DNA of 64,000 nt from NCBI RefSeq assembly GCF_028476545.1, contig NW_026731648.1, positions 519,001-583,000 on the forward strand, written 5' to 3'. The notes under the pieces are model-generated. The model was not told the origin of the DNA. It searched no databases and worked only from the letters and a program-made list of their open reading frames with translations. The DNA is from Physella acuta. Taxonomy: Eukaryota; Mollusca; Gastropoda; Physidae. Positions 1-13,062 of the stretch are shown here, piece after piece (position 1 is the first letter of the stretch; each line of letters opens with the position of its first letter). The position numbers were made by a program, and so were the translations under genes.

Positions 1-235
1 ATACCCTCCACATTTCCCCACATCACCCCTCACACACCCTCCACATTCCCCCCACTTCCCCCCCCCCACCCATACCCTCCACATTTCCCCACATCACCCC
101 TCACACACCCTCCACATTCCCCCCACTTCCCCCCCCCCACCCATATCCTCCACATTTCCCCTACATCACCCCTTCCATACCCTCCACATTCATCCACATC
201 ACCCCTTCCATACCCTCCACATTTCCATCCACATC
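1..235. repeat. C-rich minisatellite, ~71-bp unit
   Basis: Units built on ataccctccacatttcccc; the first two are almost identical at a period of 71 bp, then the array decays to shorter pieces. It may begin outside the window. Confidence 0.85.
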
Positions 236-1614
236 ACCCTCCCCCACCGCCGTTTTTCTAAACTCAACAATCAATTATTTGTCAAGTGTATCGCTTGCTC
301 ATAATCTGGTCGTCTGTGTTTAAACGCAAGGCGTTAAATCGTCAGAGAATTAGTTGTGTTTAGTCTGAATACAAGTTCGTCAGATAATTACATGTGTTCA
401 ATCTCAATACATTTTATGGAAATCACTCAATTCTCAATTCACTATGTAATCTATGTCCACTTCTCTCTGCAGCCATTTATTGGACTATAAACAATGTTTT
501 GATTCATCTTGATGCCATTCATAATATGTGACCACTTCCCACTGTTGGCTGTTCTACATGTATTATAATCTTATAAGACGTCTAGCTGTAATATAATCAC
601 ATCATACTTCTTGGTGTAATATAAGTCCATCACATTTCTAGCTGTAATATAATCACTTCACACTTCTACTCAACTCTTTATCTGAAATAAGTCATAAACA
701 AAATCAGGATTAAAAATACAATGGTAAAAAATTACTACGTTTGTAAAAATAACCATATATACAATTCATATTATTGTGATTCTTCGTGTTTTATAACGAT
801 CTTCATCTTCTTCTAACTAAACACTATTTAAATAAATATTACCCGATTTTCTAAATGACCTGCATGTAATTATTCTAACTCGTGTCCATGTAAATAACCT
901 TTGTATACTTTAACGCCCGCCTACACAACAAAGATACGAAAATAAACAGCTACAGAAGTGATTCCATTATGTCGTAAAGTGCTGCTCCCCCTAAAATAGT
1001 TTAAGATGCCAATTTCAAGTCGTTGTTTCACAAGTCTGTCCTGTATGTGTGAGACTAACTCAATTTGGCGTGGTACAGCCATCAACACTATGACCTTTCA
1101 ACTCTATCAAGCATCTCCATGTAGCTTCATCTGTCCTTCGTTAATCCCCGAATTTTTCTCTGGATTGTAACAGTTTCGTCATATTAGTTTATGTGAAGAA
1201 TTTGTGTGTAATTTTTATAATACGAAACGTCGACACAATGAATGACATTTCAGAATTATCACTGAAGTCTTTCTATGAGGCAATAAGCAAGCCTGGTACA
1301 ACACTATGCTGAAAAAAATTCTTCGATAAAACTCAAAAATTTTCTGGTAGTCGTTGGATATTTATTGATTTCGATTTTTTTTTCTTCTGACAAGTACGCA
1401 TTAGAATCCATTTTTAAGACTCTCAAACAGGAATCTGTTGTGAAATTCCTGATACTTTAAAACTGTATAATTCTTCACCATACAAATTGCTTTTCAGAAC
1501 AAATATTTACAGTAGATAAAACACATAATATAGTTCCTCTGTATTTACTCGTAAATCAAAAACAAATCTTTGATAAAATACCTTGCTCGTAAGTTAAGTA
1601 CGATTCCTTTTTCG
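236..1614. other. AT-rich stretch, no gene seen
   Basis: No long open frame or exon-like segment on either strand. A short internal duplication (tctagctgtaatataatcac) occurs near 580-655. Confidence 0.6.
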
Positions 1615-1616
1615 AA

Positions 1617-1848
1617 GCTGATAGTCCATGGGGCAAGTGAAGTAGAGTTCACCTGTTTCTGTGACCTCGGTATGTGAAGGGATAGTGTGGTCAGCACTAT
1701 GCCCAGCCGACTTTACTTTAACAAACGTGAGTTAGGTATCCATCAGGGCTGGGTGGAATCAGGAAGGTTCTACTGAATTGAACAAAGATTCGAACTCAAA
1801 ACTTTCGGGTTTACAGCCTAGCGCTCTACCGCTATGCCACGCAGTTCC
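1617..1848 (-). mobile_element. tRNA-derived SINE-like repeat (family S)
   Basis: The right end read on the minus strand has a tRNA-like head: GTGGCATAGCGGTAGAGCGC (A box) and GAGTTCGAATC (B box), then a body ending in the conserved aactctacttcacttgcccc. Body copies recur at 8886, 26640, 33070, 45385, 48762 and 59980. Confidence 0.65.
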
Positions 1849-2446
1849 GCGTCGTCGGACTTATCCCCCCCCCCTCCCCAAAGAAAGAAAGGACATAACT
1901 TATTTCATGAGCCACGTTCCAAAATCTAGACCAACGTTCCTCAGAGCGAAAACCAAGTACGAAAAAAAACACTGATAGGACAAGACACAAAACTTAACGT
2001 TTAGCATCAAAGGTTGATTATACGGCTCTGTACCCTTCGGCTTGTTCTGGTCAGTTCTATAAACATTGTCTGCAGCAATAAACTGCCAGCCCGCTCACAG
2101 CCATAGCCATTACATGCACGCCAACGGACATTGCAGACTGGCCCGGGGATATTACATGCAGCCAGGGAACATTACAGCAAAGCTAGGGAATGCGCCGCCC
2201 TGGGACCCTCAGGCCTTGTTTATTGCTGTTGGTTTAAACATGCTCTTTATAAGACGGGCCTAATAACGCGAGAATTTACGTGTATTTTTGTGTGAGTTTA
2301 AACATGCTCTTTATAAGACGGGCCTAATAACGTGGATTTTTGCCCGTCTGTTTGGGTGGGTGTTGTGTTGTAAACAAACTGATGATCCTTACACTGTCGC
2401 CGCTTTCAAAGATGTAGTTTTAGATACTGTGCTGGCAAGCCACAAA

Positions 2447-2448
<2 letters not shown>

Positions 2449-2519
<71 letters not shown>
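2449..2519. repeat. (AT)n microsatellite
   Basis: About 35 AT dinucleotides. Confidence 0.97.
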
Positions 2520-2521
<2 letters not shown>

Positions 2522-5202
2522 GAAAACGTTTGGTAAAATCTCTTACATGACCACGAATTCGTATATTTTCCAGGGCTTTCGGTACTGTAGTCATTGTTCA
2601 ATCTTTAGAAATACAGCCTACGTCTTGTGTTAGCTTACCCATATATTGATGCCGATATATTAACTGACCAATTACGTTAACTATTTTATTGTACGGGTCG
2701 TAAGGAAGAGTGGTAGAACACACGCAAACAAATTAGAAATTCCTGAGGGCACCGATGTCCCTAAGTCGACCTTGTTGAGTACTGGATTCGCAACGGCAAG
2801 TAAAGAAGTCGACTCGTCATAGAGCTGAATAGAAAAACCCTTTGTATGCGGAGTTATAATAAAACAAACTCTACTTCATGTGTCAAAATGACGGCTAAGC
2901 ATGAACTAAAAATTTGCATTCTTGTGTAACTCTTGTAATTCGTTTAATAAATTCTACCAAACCCGGAATGCTAAGGTTTTTTTATTAACATTTCTTTTAC
3001 AAAGTAGATCCCGACACATTTTTTTTTTAAGTACTGGATAGATAAAATAAATAGCAACTGAAAAGTGCGTTTACGAAATAAAGTAAATTCATTCAATTGA
3101 TTTCATACTTTTTTAACCACAAACCACAGAAACCAGAGAATTTCTTTTTAAAAAGCATCACATATTTTTTTTATTTTTCTATTACAAACTATATATTTTT
3201 AAATTAAATATAGATCGGATTCCAGAAACAATGGAAGATTAATTCCAGTTAATAATTGCAACAATTTATTTGCCTTACATAAAACTCGGAACCTCTCCCC
3301 CCACCCCCACCCCTCATCCCTCCCCTCATTTCCTCCCTCCCGTCTCTCAAAGAATTGTTTCGTGTCTTGACATTTTAAGTTCAATTTTTATTCTTTTGTC
3401 CGATTATCTTCCCCTTTCATGTGGCTTCCTTCCGTTTTTCAAACTGATTCAACGTCTTCATCAAAATCCCGCGTGGAAGTTGGAATGTGGGAATGTGAGC
3501 GTGTGTGGATGTGTGTGTGCGTGTGTGTATGTGCGGGAGGCGGGGGGTTAGCTGAATCGTGTGTCGGGATATATTAATATGAATCCTCAATTATTTCCAG
3601 CGCCCGCGTCATGATACAGCTATATAAAATATAGCAAATAAAAAAAATAATAATTGTTATCCGTTTTTTTTTAAAAACATTTTCCCTGAAAAAAACATTT
3701 ATGCTAGAAAATCATTTTTTTTAATCCTTCCTTCCTTTTAACCTTCAACCCTTATTCTGATCTATCAAGATTTATACAATAATTATAGCTTCATTTTTTT
3801 CTTTTAATATTAAAATAAAGTATTTTTAATCACAATCATCCCACAAAAATAATAATTTCCGGCGTCGTCTTTATAGTCCTCTCTTTTATCACGACTAATA
3901 ACTTTTTAAGACTTTAAATCTCTCGCACTTTACCGACCGAGAAAGCTGCGAAATCACGAGACTCTAAGATCAAGTCAGCATTCCCCCCCCCCCCCCCCCC
4001 CCCCCCACAACTAATAGTGTATCTTTCAAAATAATCGTAATAAGAACCGACCACGTCCCTCCCACAGAAATCCCTCTACCCTGTTTTTATTTTTATCCCA
4101 TCCCCCTCCCCTCGTTTAGAAAGCGCTCTGGTGGAGATCCCCCTCACTTCTGCTAACGGGAGAAATGGCTTGAGTTTCGGCGCGTACCTTCTGCTAGCCG
4201 CGCCACTCCGCGGAGCAGCTTCGGTAAACATTTCTATCAGACTGAAAAGTGAATTATAAGTTTTTTTTTAGTTTATCAACAATTTAAAAAAAATTATATC
4301 TAGTTAAACGTTATCGGATGTTTTATTTATATTTAAAAATATACTGTGAACCGTAGCTTATAACGTTGTGACTATTTTACGTTAGTAACTTTGTTATTTT
4401 TTGTAATATTCTTTATTGGACTGTTATTGCTGATGAACTGTGAGATTCGAGAGAGCTTCGCGGATAATTGGTATTCTTACATACAAGGTTTGCCATAGAA
4501 CTAGTCAGATTTAATATCTCGTTTAATCTCGGTCGATCTCGTACTTATAAAATTGTTCACTCATGCGGTATGTAATTTACGACACGCCCCCCCCCACCTT
4601 TCCCCTCCCCCCTTTTCTCCCCAGTTTTTAAATAAAATCGAGCTCTTGTCACGTGTTACCCGCACAGCCAATCAGATTTTTTCATTGAAGTTATTGTGTT
4701 ATTAAAACGAGTATAACCACCGTGTATTATTAACCCTAATAGAACGCGGATAACGAATAGCATTTTTCTTCGCATCCAGTCCCTATTCAAATACGTCATG
4801 GCCTTGTGCTATTTTTTACCCTGATTACAGATTTTTATTCAATTTTCTTCGCAGTTTTTTTTCATTTTTTAAAAAGTAAGACTTCTTGTATTTTAGTTTT
4901 GTATATATATTCATTGTATTTGCAATGTATACTAACGTTACTATAAATACTCTAAAACCGTCATTTCATAAGTCGAAATTATATTTACTTTATGACCATG
5001 CTTAGAATCGGTATCTTTTTTTCTTCACCTAAGTTCACTTATAGCCGCTACTTTCATTGAATTCCTGCCTATAACAATCGTGCAAACAAATGTCTAAATT
5101 GTGAGCACTAAACATACATAAGGGTTTCGCTATTTTATTGTTTTCATTATTGTTTGCATTTTATTTCATGTGCATCCATACAAGGTTGTGTGACGTCACA
5201 GA
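2520..5202. other. Gene-free stretch with a small CpG-rich patch and poly-C
   Basis: Mostly AT-rich. A 23-base poly-C run at about 3984-4006. At 4130-4215 the sequence turns GC- and CpG-rich (ggcgcgtacc, agccgcgccactccgcggag), promoter-like in composition, but no exon could be attached to it. Confidence 0.4.
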
Positions 5203-5645
5203 AGTTAGGTTAATATAAGGTTGGGTCAATATAAGGTTGGGTCAATATAAGGTTGGGTCAATATAAGGTAGGGTCAATATAAGGTTGGGTCAATATAAGG
5301 TTGGGTAAATATAAGGTTGGGTCAATATAAGGTTGGGTCAATATAAGGTTGGGTCAATATAAGGTTGGGTCAATATAAGGTTGGGGGGTCAATATAAGGT
5401 TGGGTCAATATCAGGTTGGGGGGAGGTCAATATAAGGTTGGGGGGTCAATATAAGGCTGGGGGGGTCAATATAAGTTTGGGTCACTATAAGGTTGGGTCA
5501 ATATAAGTTTGGGGGTGGTCAATATAAGTTTGGGGGGGGGGTCAATATAAGGTTGGGTGAATATATTGCTGGGTTAATATAAGGTTGGGTCAATATAAGG
5601 TTGTGTCAATATAAGGTTGTGTCAATATATTGCTGGGTTAATATA
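5203..5645. repeat. 16-bp minisatellite, AATATAAGGTTGGGTC
   Basis: About 26 units, degenerate in the middle with extra G (ggttggggggtc). The G-strand is the plus strand; runs of GGTTGGG could fold as G-quadruplexes. Confidence 0.92.
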
Positions 5646-5852
5646 CTTACTGTCTATACTTATCAAGATGGGTCGGGGCGCCAACTAAATAAAAGGCTAC
5701 CTACAGAATTAGTCATAGATGGTCAAGTAAAGATGTTGGTTATTATAACATTATCCGTTTATCACCAGCAAAGTCAGCTAGTACCCAATTTGACCCTAAC
5801 TAGTACTCCTTGTTGTAGAAGGCATCGGCGTGGTCAAGAATTTGTCCTGGGA

Positions 5853-5855
<3 letters not shown>

Positions 5856-5911
<56 letters not shown>
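5856..5911. repeat. (AT)n microsatellite
   Basis: About 28 AT dinucleotides. Confidence 0.97.
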
Positions 5912-5913
<2 letters not shown>

Positions 5914-8147
5914 TCTATAGACCTGCTATAATATGTCTTGCTCCATTGAATTATATAGCATAAGATATCTAGCACTCCTTTTTTATGCAGATATAATATT
6001 TTATTATTTTGAAATTCTTTTTATTTTTTAGTAACAAAATTACTTTTACAAAATAAAATTGTATTGAACTAATACTATTTCGTTTCGTTAGGGGAAAGTT
6101 TCTATTTTTTGACTGCACCGTCTGCGTCATTTCCGGTGTGATTACCGTCGAGAAAATTCTGAGCACATAGCGAGGGTTCACCGTGCCTGATAGGACAGTG
6201 TCTTTGAGAGCTGGTCCTCAGCGATTACGTGTTACTGACGTCTTCTTTAACGTTTTCTCTATTCTGGAACACTCACGTCGAGTTAAAGGTGAAGGACACA
6301 CTGCAAGTAAACTAAAAAAAAATAAAGTGAAATTAAAATGAGTTTGTAAGATTTCCTTATGCGTGGGAGAGAAAACGCGAGTGGTTTCTTATTAGATGCA
6401 GAGGCTGATAAAAAGTATTTTTGGTGTTGTTTTTCGGATAAATTTTAATGCAGTTTTGTTTTCGGTCATTACACCTTTTTCTTTCAATGATTACCGCGCC
6501 TATTTTTAAACGCATGCTACGATTATCTGATTATTCACGCTTGATTAGTCATGCTGCAAACGAGCTCATTTTAAAAAGAAAATGAAATATTTTTTTTTTA
6601 AAAATCGAAGTTGTTTTAACATTAAATTACCATTTCTTCAAGTTTTAATTCGTAAAATTTACTTAAAATTTCTTATTTACTAGTTATTGTTGAAATGGAC
6701 CACAGTTTACGTACATTATCCGGGGAAAAAAACTAGAATTTAAGAGTAACGTTTAAGAATACATTTAATTTTCTCTATGCAGGGTTAAAAATATAGAAAT
6801 GTGTTCACCCAGGCGCTCGGGTCTAGCATGAAGAATCTCTGTAAGGCTGACATTGATTTGTGTAAGATATTAATTACTTAGCGTCGATAGACCATCCGGG
6901 CGGGCAGCAAGCAGATTGATGTTAGCTGGACGAGATGAAATATAAATATGTGGTATGTGTAGACACGTGTTTAAGCGATTCCGCATCTCGGCGTAACTCG
7001 GTCTGCCCGAGAAGGTTTAATCAATGTCAAATTAAGGATTATTTCATTAGGAGCTCAAATTTTCATTAAAAATCGATTAATTATTTATTGGCGCAACTCG
7101 TTAAAGGGGGTTCAGATTGATACTTTATAATGTAGGCTTACTATATTACTCGCGAATTTAATGGTTCTCAAATTCCACCCCTCATTCCCTCCCCCTTTAC
7201 AAAAACTCCTTAACTAATTCTTTTTCAGTATGCGTTTTTTTTTCCTTTGTATTCCGTTACCTTTTATTTACATAATGTTAAGCTATGCTAGCCTTTCGAT
7301 GTTAAAGAAACTCAGCATTCACACCATTCTCAAGTAGACATTGAATAGCTGAGGCTATTGAAACCCCTGAAATCGGATTGAAATGGAAATATGACATTGT
7401 CCTGAGCCCGACATGCTTCCAGCCCATGCAGGCTTATAGCCGGCATGAGGGGTCAGACACGCAGACGTAGAACAGGCAGATTAAACACGTGACTGCAGAC
7501 GTCTTTCAATCACTCAGTTTTAGAAGACTCTGGGGGTGAGCAGAAGTGACGTATGTCTGCGAGTTTCCAGACTTACCAATGGCAAGGTTGGGGTAGGAAA
7601 GTGGATGACGTCGTGACGAAGGCTAGACAGTGATTTGGATGTTTCCGTGGGTCGGAAAATAATCCGGTCATCTGGGGTGCGTATTGGGATAGGAACATGG
7701 GTATATTTATAGTTTTGAGAGTTGCCGCAGTAACTGGACATCGAAGTATGTCAGTGAGAAATCCGGATATCGGAAGTTCTTGAATGCGAATTAGAACCTG
7801 TGGTAGTTTTGACATAGCCCAGATATCTAAATGGGTCGGAGAGTAATTCCGGACACTTGGTTAATAAAACAATAGATAGAACACTTGCGAAAGTGGCTTG
7901 GTAATTGAGTCTTTTTGGGAGGTAAGATCGCTAACATAAAACAGAAACTGAATCTAACTTACATTTTTTCATAATAATTAAAGACTGTATGACACCTGAA
8001 GACTAGGTCCTTCGACTGCTTAAGGTATTTTTTTATAATGTAAACTGTTTCATCTACAAGCTGTCTAATACACAGGGCTAACCAATACTTTAATCAGCTA
8101 AAACTAATCAATGGCATCATTTATATACATTTAACTACTACATTATG
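5912..8147. other. Unique AT-rich stretch, no gene seen
   Basis: Short open frames around 7520-7815 on the minus strand lie in locally GC-richer DNA, but they resemble no protein and lack convincing splice context. Confidence 0.5.
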
Positions 8148-8149
8148 TA

Positions 8150-8300
8150 GGGTACGGCATAGTCAGATGGTAGAGTTCACGACTGTGAACTCAAAAGTCA
8201 CGAGTTCGGATCTCTGGCTCGCCGCTGAGTCAAATAAATTCAGAGGGGCTCTGGCTTACATTACCCTGAAATTACTATCACCAAATGTTTCCGTACCGTT
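8150..8300 (+). mobile_element. tRNA-derived SINE-like repeat (second type)
   Basis: Head with A box (catagtcagatggtagag) and B box (cacgagttcggatctctgg) at the usual spacing, followed by a tRNA-unrelated body (aggggctctggcttacatta). No acceptor-stem pairing, so not a tRNA gene. Confidence 0.55.
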
Positions 8301-8885
8301 ACTACCGTTTGTTTTTTAATGGTACGATACGATAAAAGAATATTTGTTTCTTTTCTGATCATGACTAGAGGTGAGCGAGCAGTTTTATGTCAGCGAACGA
8401 CGTTTGTTCGCATAATGTATGAGCTTTTATAATGACAGTGTTGGCGTGATAAAAATAAATAAGTAAAAATAAATAAAACGCAGTTTTATGATGTTTTATG
8501 GCGTACGGAACAGGAATTTTTACTCTGGTACTCAGCGAGGATTGAAATCACGCGAAAATGTTCCGCTTCCAATCCAAGATTTTTACGAGTTTTTTTCCCG
8601 CCAACATGAGAAGTCAATACAAATATAATCTGTGTGTGTTTGTGTAGATGTTTGCGTGTCTGTGGTTGTCAAATTTCTTGCGTGTTCGTATGTCGGTGTG
8701 TCTGTATTTATGAATCAGGTTGTGTGCGAGTATGTTTGTCACTTTGTGTGTATATTAGTCTGTCTGTTCTTGGTTGATATGGTTGAATTATTACACATAG
8801 GAAGATATATGAACATAGGATGTGTCCGAAATTAGTACTAATTTCATATTCAAACAATTTGTCTAAACCTTTTTTTTCCCCGTTC

Positions 8886-9075
8886 ATGCCCAAGACAGTG
8901 GGATAGATGAAGTAGAATTCATCTGTTTCATTGACCTCGGCATACAAAGGTGTAGAGTTTTAGGCAATTTTACACATACGCTTTGTTTCTCTACGTAAAT
9001 CAGGTACCCATCAAAGCTGCGTGGAATCATTGACGTCTGATTAGCCATGTCCAAACTCTAAGGTCTTTATTTCTA
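8886..9075 (-). mobile_element. SINE-like repeat family S, diverged copy
   Basis: Shares gatgaagtagaattcatctg, gacctcggcata and ggtacccatcaaagctg with the copy at 1617; the tRNA-like head is eroded. Confidence 0.5.
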
Positions 9076-9088
9076 ACCGAAACTTTTT

Positions 9089-9770
9089 CTAGTCCACCCT
9101 CTAATGTCCACCCTCTAATGTCCACTATCATTATCTAATGTCCACCATTTAATGTCCACCCTCTAATGTCCACCCTCTAATGTCCACTATCATTATCTAA
9201 TGTCCACCATCTAATGTCCACCATTTAATGTCCACCCTCTAATGTCCACCTTCTAATGTCCACCCTCTAATGTCCATCCCCTAATGTCCACCCTCTAATG
9301 TCCACCCTCTAATATCCACCCCCTAATGTCCACTCTCTCCACCCCCTAATTTCCACCCTCGAATGTCCACCCTCTAATGTCCCCTTCTAATGTCCACCCC
9401 CTAATGTCAACCCCCTAATGTCCACCCTCTAATATCCACCCTCTAATGTCCACCCCTAATGTCCACCCCCTAATGTCAACCCCCTAATGTCCACCCTCTA
9501 ATGTCCACCCTCTAATGTCCACCCCTAATGTCCACCCTCTAATGTCCACCCCCTAATGTCCACCCTCTAATGTCCACCCCCTAATGTCCACCCCTAATGT
9601 CCACCCCCTAATGTCAACCCCCTAATGTCCACCCTCTAATGTCCACCCTCTAATGTCCACCCCTAATGTCCACCCTCTAATGTCCACCCTCTAATGTCCA
9701 CCCTCTAATGTCCACCCCTTTATGTCCACCCCTAATGTCCACCATCTAATGTCCACCCCCTAATGCCCCC
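9089..9770. repeat. 13-bp minisatellite, TCTAATGTCCACC
   Basis: About 50 units of ccctctaatgtccac and variants (ccccctaatgtc, cccctaatgtc) in blocks that themselves repeat, giving a higher-order pattern. Confidence 0.93.
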
Positions 9771-10161
9771 TATCCTTACCATCAATTCCAGCAGTCATGT
9801 ACACGTCCCAATATCCAAACTTTTATGACTTAATTATCATAGTCAAGCTAAAATTGGCACATTGATATTTCCGAAGATGTTATTACATCATTTTATTCCT
9901 TCTTTTATAACTTTCTTTATGACACATTCGTTTTTTTCTTATAACATTATCGGAGCTTCCGTGAGATACAGGGAAAAACACACGAGCGCAGAAAGAAGGT
10001 AACTAAAAATATTAAAGAAAATACTCGGAAAAATAGTTCGATAGCAAGCCTCCATTAGAAGATAAAAATACTACAGGAAGTGTTACGAAATAAAAGTTCG
10101 TGTTGTGGAACTTTCGCAAGGCAAATCTTCCGCTCTTGTTTAAAGTACGTTTTACAATATT

Positions 10162-11801
<1,640 letters not shown>

Positions 11802-12451
11802 AATAAACCTGGAGTGATTTCCCCTGAACTTTCTCGAATATTCTTATATAAAAAAACGGGATGGGAACTCGGGATATAGACATGAATTTTAATCCATTTT
11901 AAATACTTAAAGTTTTTTAAAATAGAATAAAATCTCGTAGAAAAAGAATTGCTCACCAGTTAACGCCTAATAAAATGTGCATAATAGCAAGGAATATTAT
12001 TAGTACTTTATAAATTTTACATTAGTTTTTGAGAAATCGGAAATAGCGTAAATTAGTACTTCCGGTCTTTTACTTACATGTGAAATTTCATTTATCTATC
12101 TGAAATAGTACTCAAGTTTTAGGCGTTTGACAAATTCAATGTAAAAAAGTACCACTTCCGGTTATCGGAAATCGCTCGAAAGTTGATACGGATCTACAAT
12201 TTTGATGAAATACTTATATATGAAATTACATCAACCTAGCTGTAACGGTACTCAAGTTATCGTGTTTACAGACACACAGACACACACACAAAGACACACA
12301 CATACACACAGACATACGGACAAGATTGCAAAATTATGTTTTTCCGTATCAGTGAGGTGTAAAACGTCGAGATTTGCAAAAATCTCGATTCTTTTTTTTT
12401 TTTTTTGCACGATTACAAGACTTTCTCTATTCTTCGTATATACGAGAAAGT
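11802..12451 (+). mobile_element. Dispersed ~650-bp repeat, family H, copy A
   Basis: Starts aataaacc-ggagtga, has an internal CA-rich tract, and ends in a near-palindrome ctttctctattcttcgtata / tacgagaaagt. Four such copies plus a relic lie in this window (22699, 44683, 46183, 52130). No open reading frame and no clear target duplication; the superfamily is not recognised. Confidence 0.8.
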
Positions 12452-12815
12452 AAAAATATGATGAAGTAAGGAATCTTATTTCAAACTAAATCATATTGTT
12501 GAAGAACCCCTTTGATCTATAACAAAATCGATATCGTTGATTAAATAAGGCCAAGACTGATTGCATTTTAATGATATAGTCCTCAAGTAGGAAGACTTTA
12601 ATCTGGTGTATGTATTAGGCTAAAAATAGACCACTCTATCAGCAAACTGTTTGTCAATACCAAACAAATCAGGCTGGTGTTTCTATAGTGTTGTCACTCT
12701 AGACTTACTATCTTCAGAGCCTACAATTACAGAGACGCCCCACATGTATGATTTTTAAAAGTTGTGACTCACGAATACAGGGATGTTAGTAGCTGGAGTT
12801 GTTTGAATTCCTTGA

Positions 12816-13054
12816 CAGAGGCGTAGCGACCCTTACCGGCGCCCGGGGACATACTTTCAATTTGGCGCCCCCCTCGGGAGCAAATTTTCGATTTGCACCT
12901 CCCCCCCCCCTCGAACTTTTCATTTGCACCCCCCTCAAACTTTCGATTTGCAGCCCCCCCTCAAACTTTCAATTTGGCGCCCCCCCCTAAGGTTGGCGCC
13001 CGGAGACATATGTCGTCCCCCCCCGCACCCCCCCCCCCCCTCGCTACGCCTCTG
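12816..13054 (+). mobile_element. hAT-type MITE, 239 bp, family C copy 1
   Basis: Perfect 14-bp terminal inverted repeat CAGAGGCGTAGCGA, flanked on both sides by the 8-bp direct repeat TTCCTTGA (12808-12815 and 13055-13062). The interior is a run of C-rich units (tcaaactttcgatttgca-cccccc). CAG-type ends and an 8-bp duplication fit hAT. Non-coding. Confidence 0.88.
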
Positions 13055-13062
13055 TTCCTTGA

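Noticed and set aside
2288-2601. Overlapping open frames on both strands coding Tyr-Ile repeats, here and at every (AT)n array
   Set aside because: They are translations of (AT)n microsatellites, open in all relevant frames by composition.
8150-8225. Functional tRNA
   Set aside because: A and B boxes are present but no acceptor-stem pairing; it continues into a repeat body, as in SINEs.
11802-12451. Helitron
   Set aside because: A terminal hairpin is present, but the TC start and CTRR end with A/T target are not.
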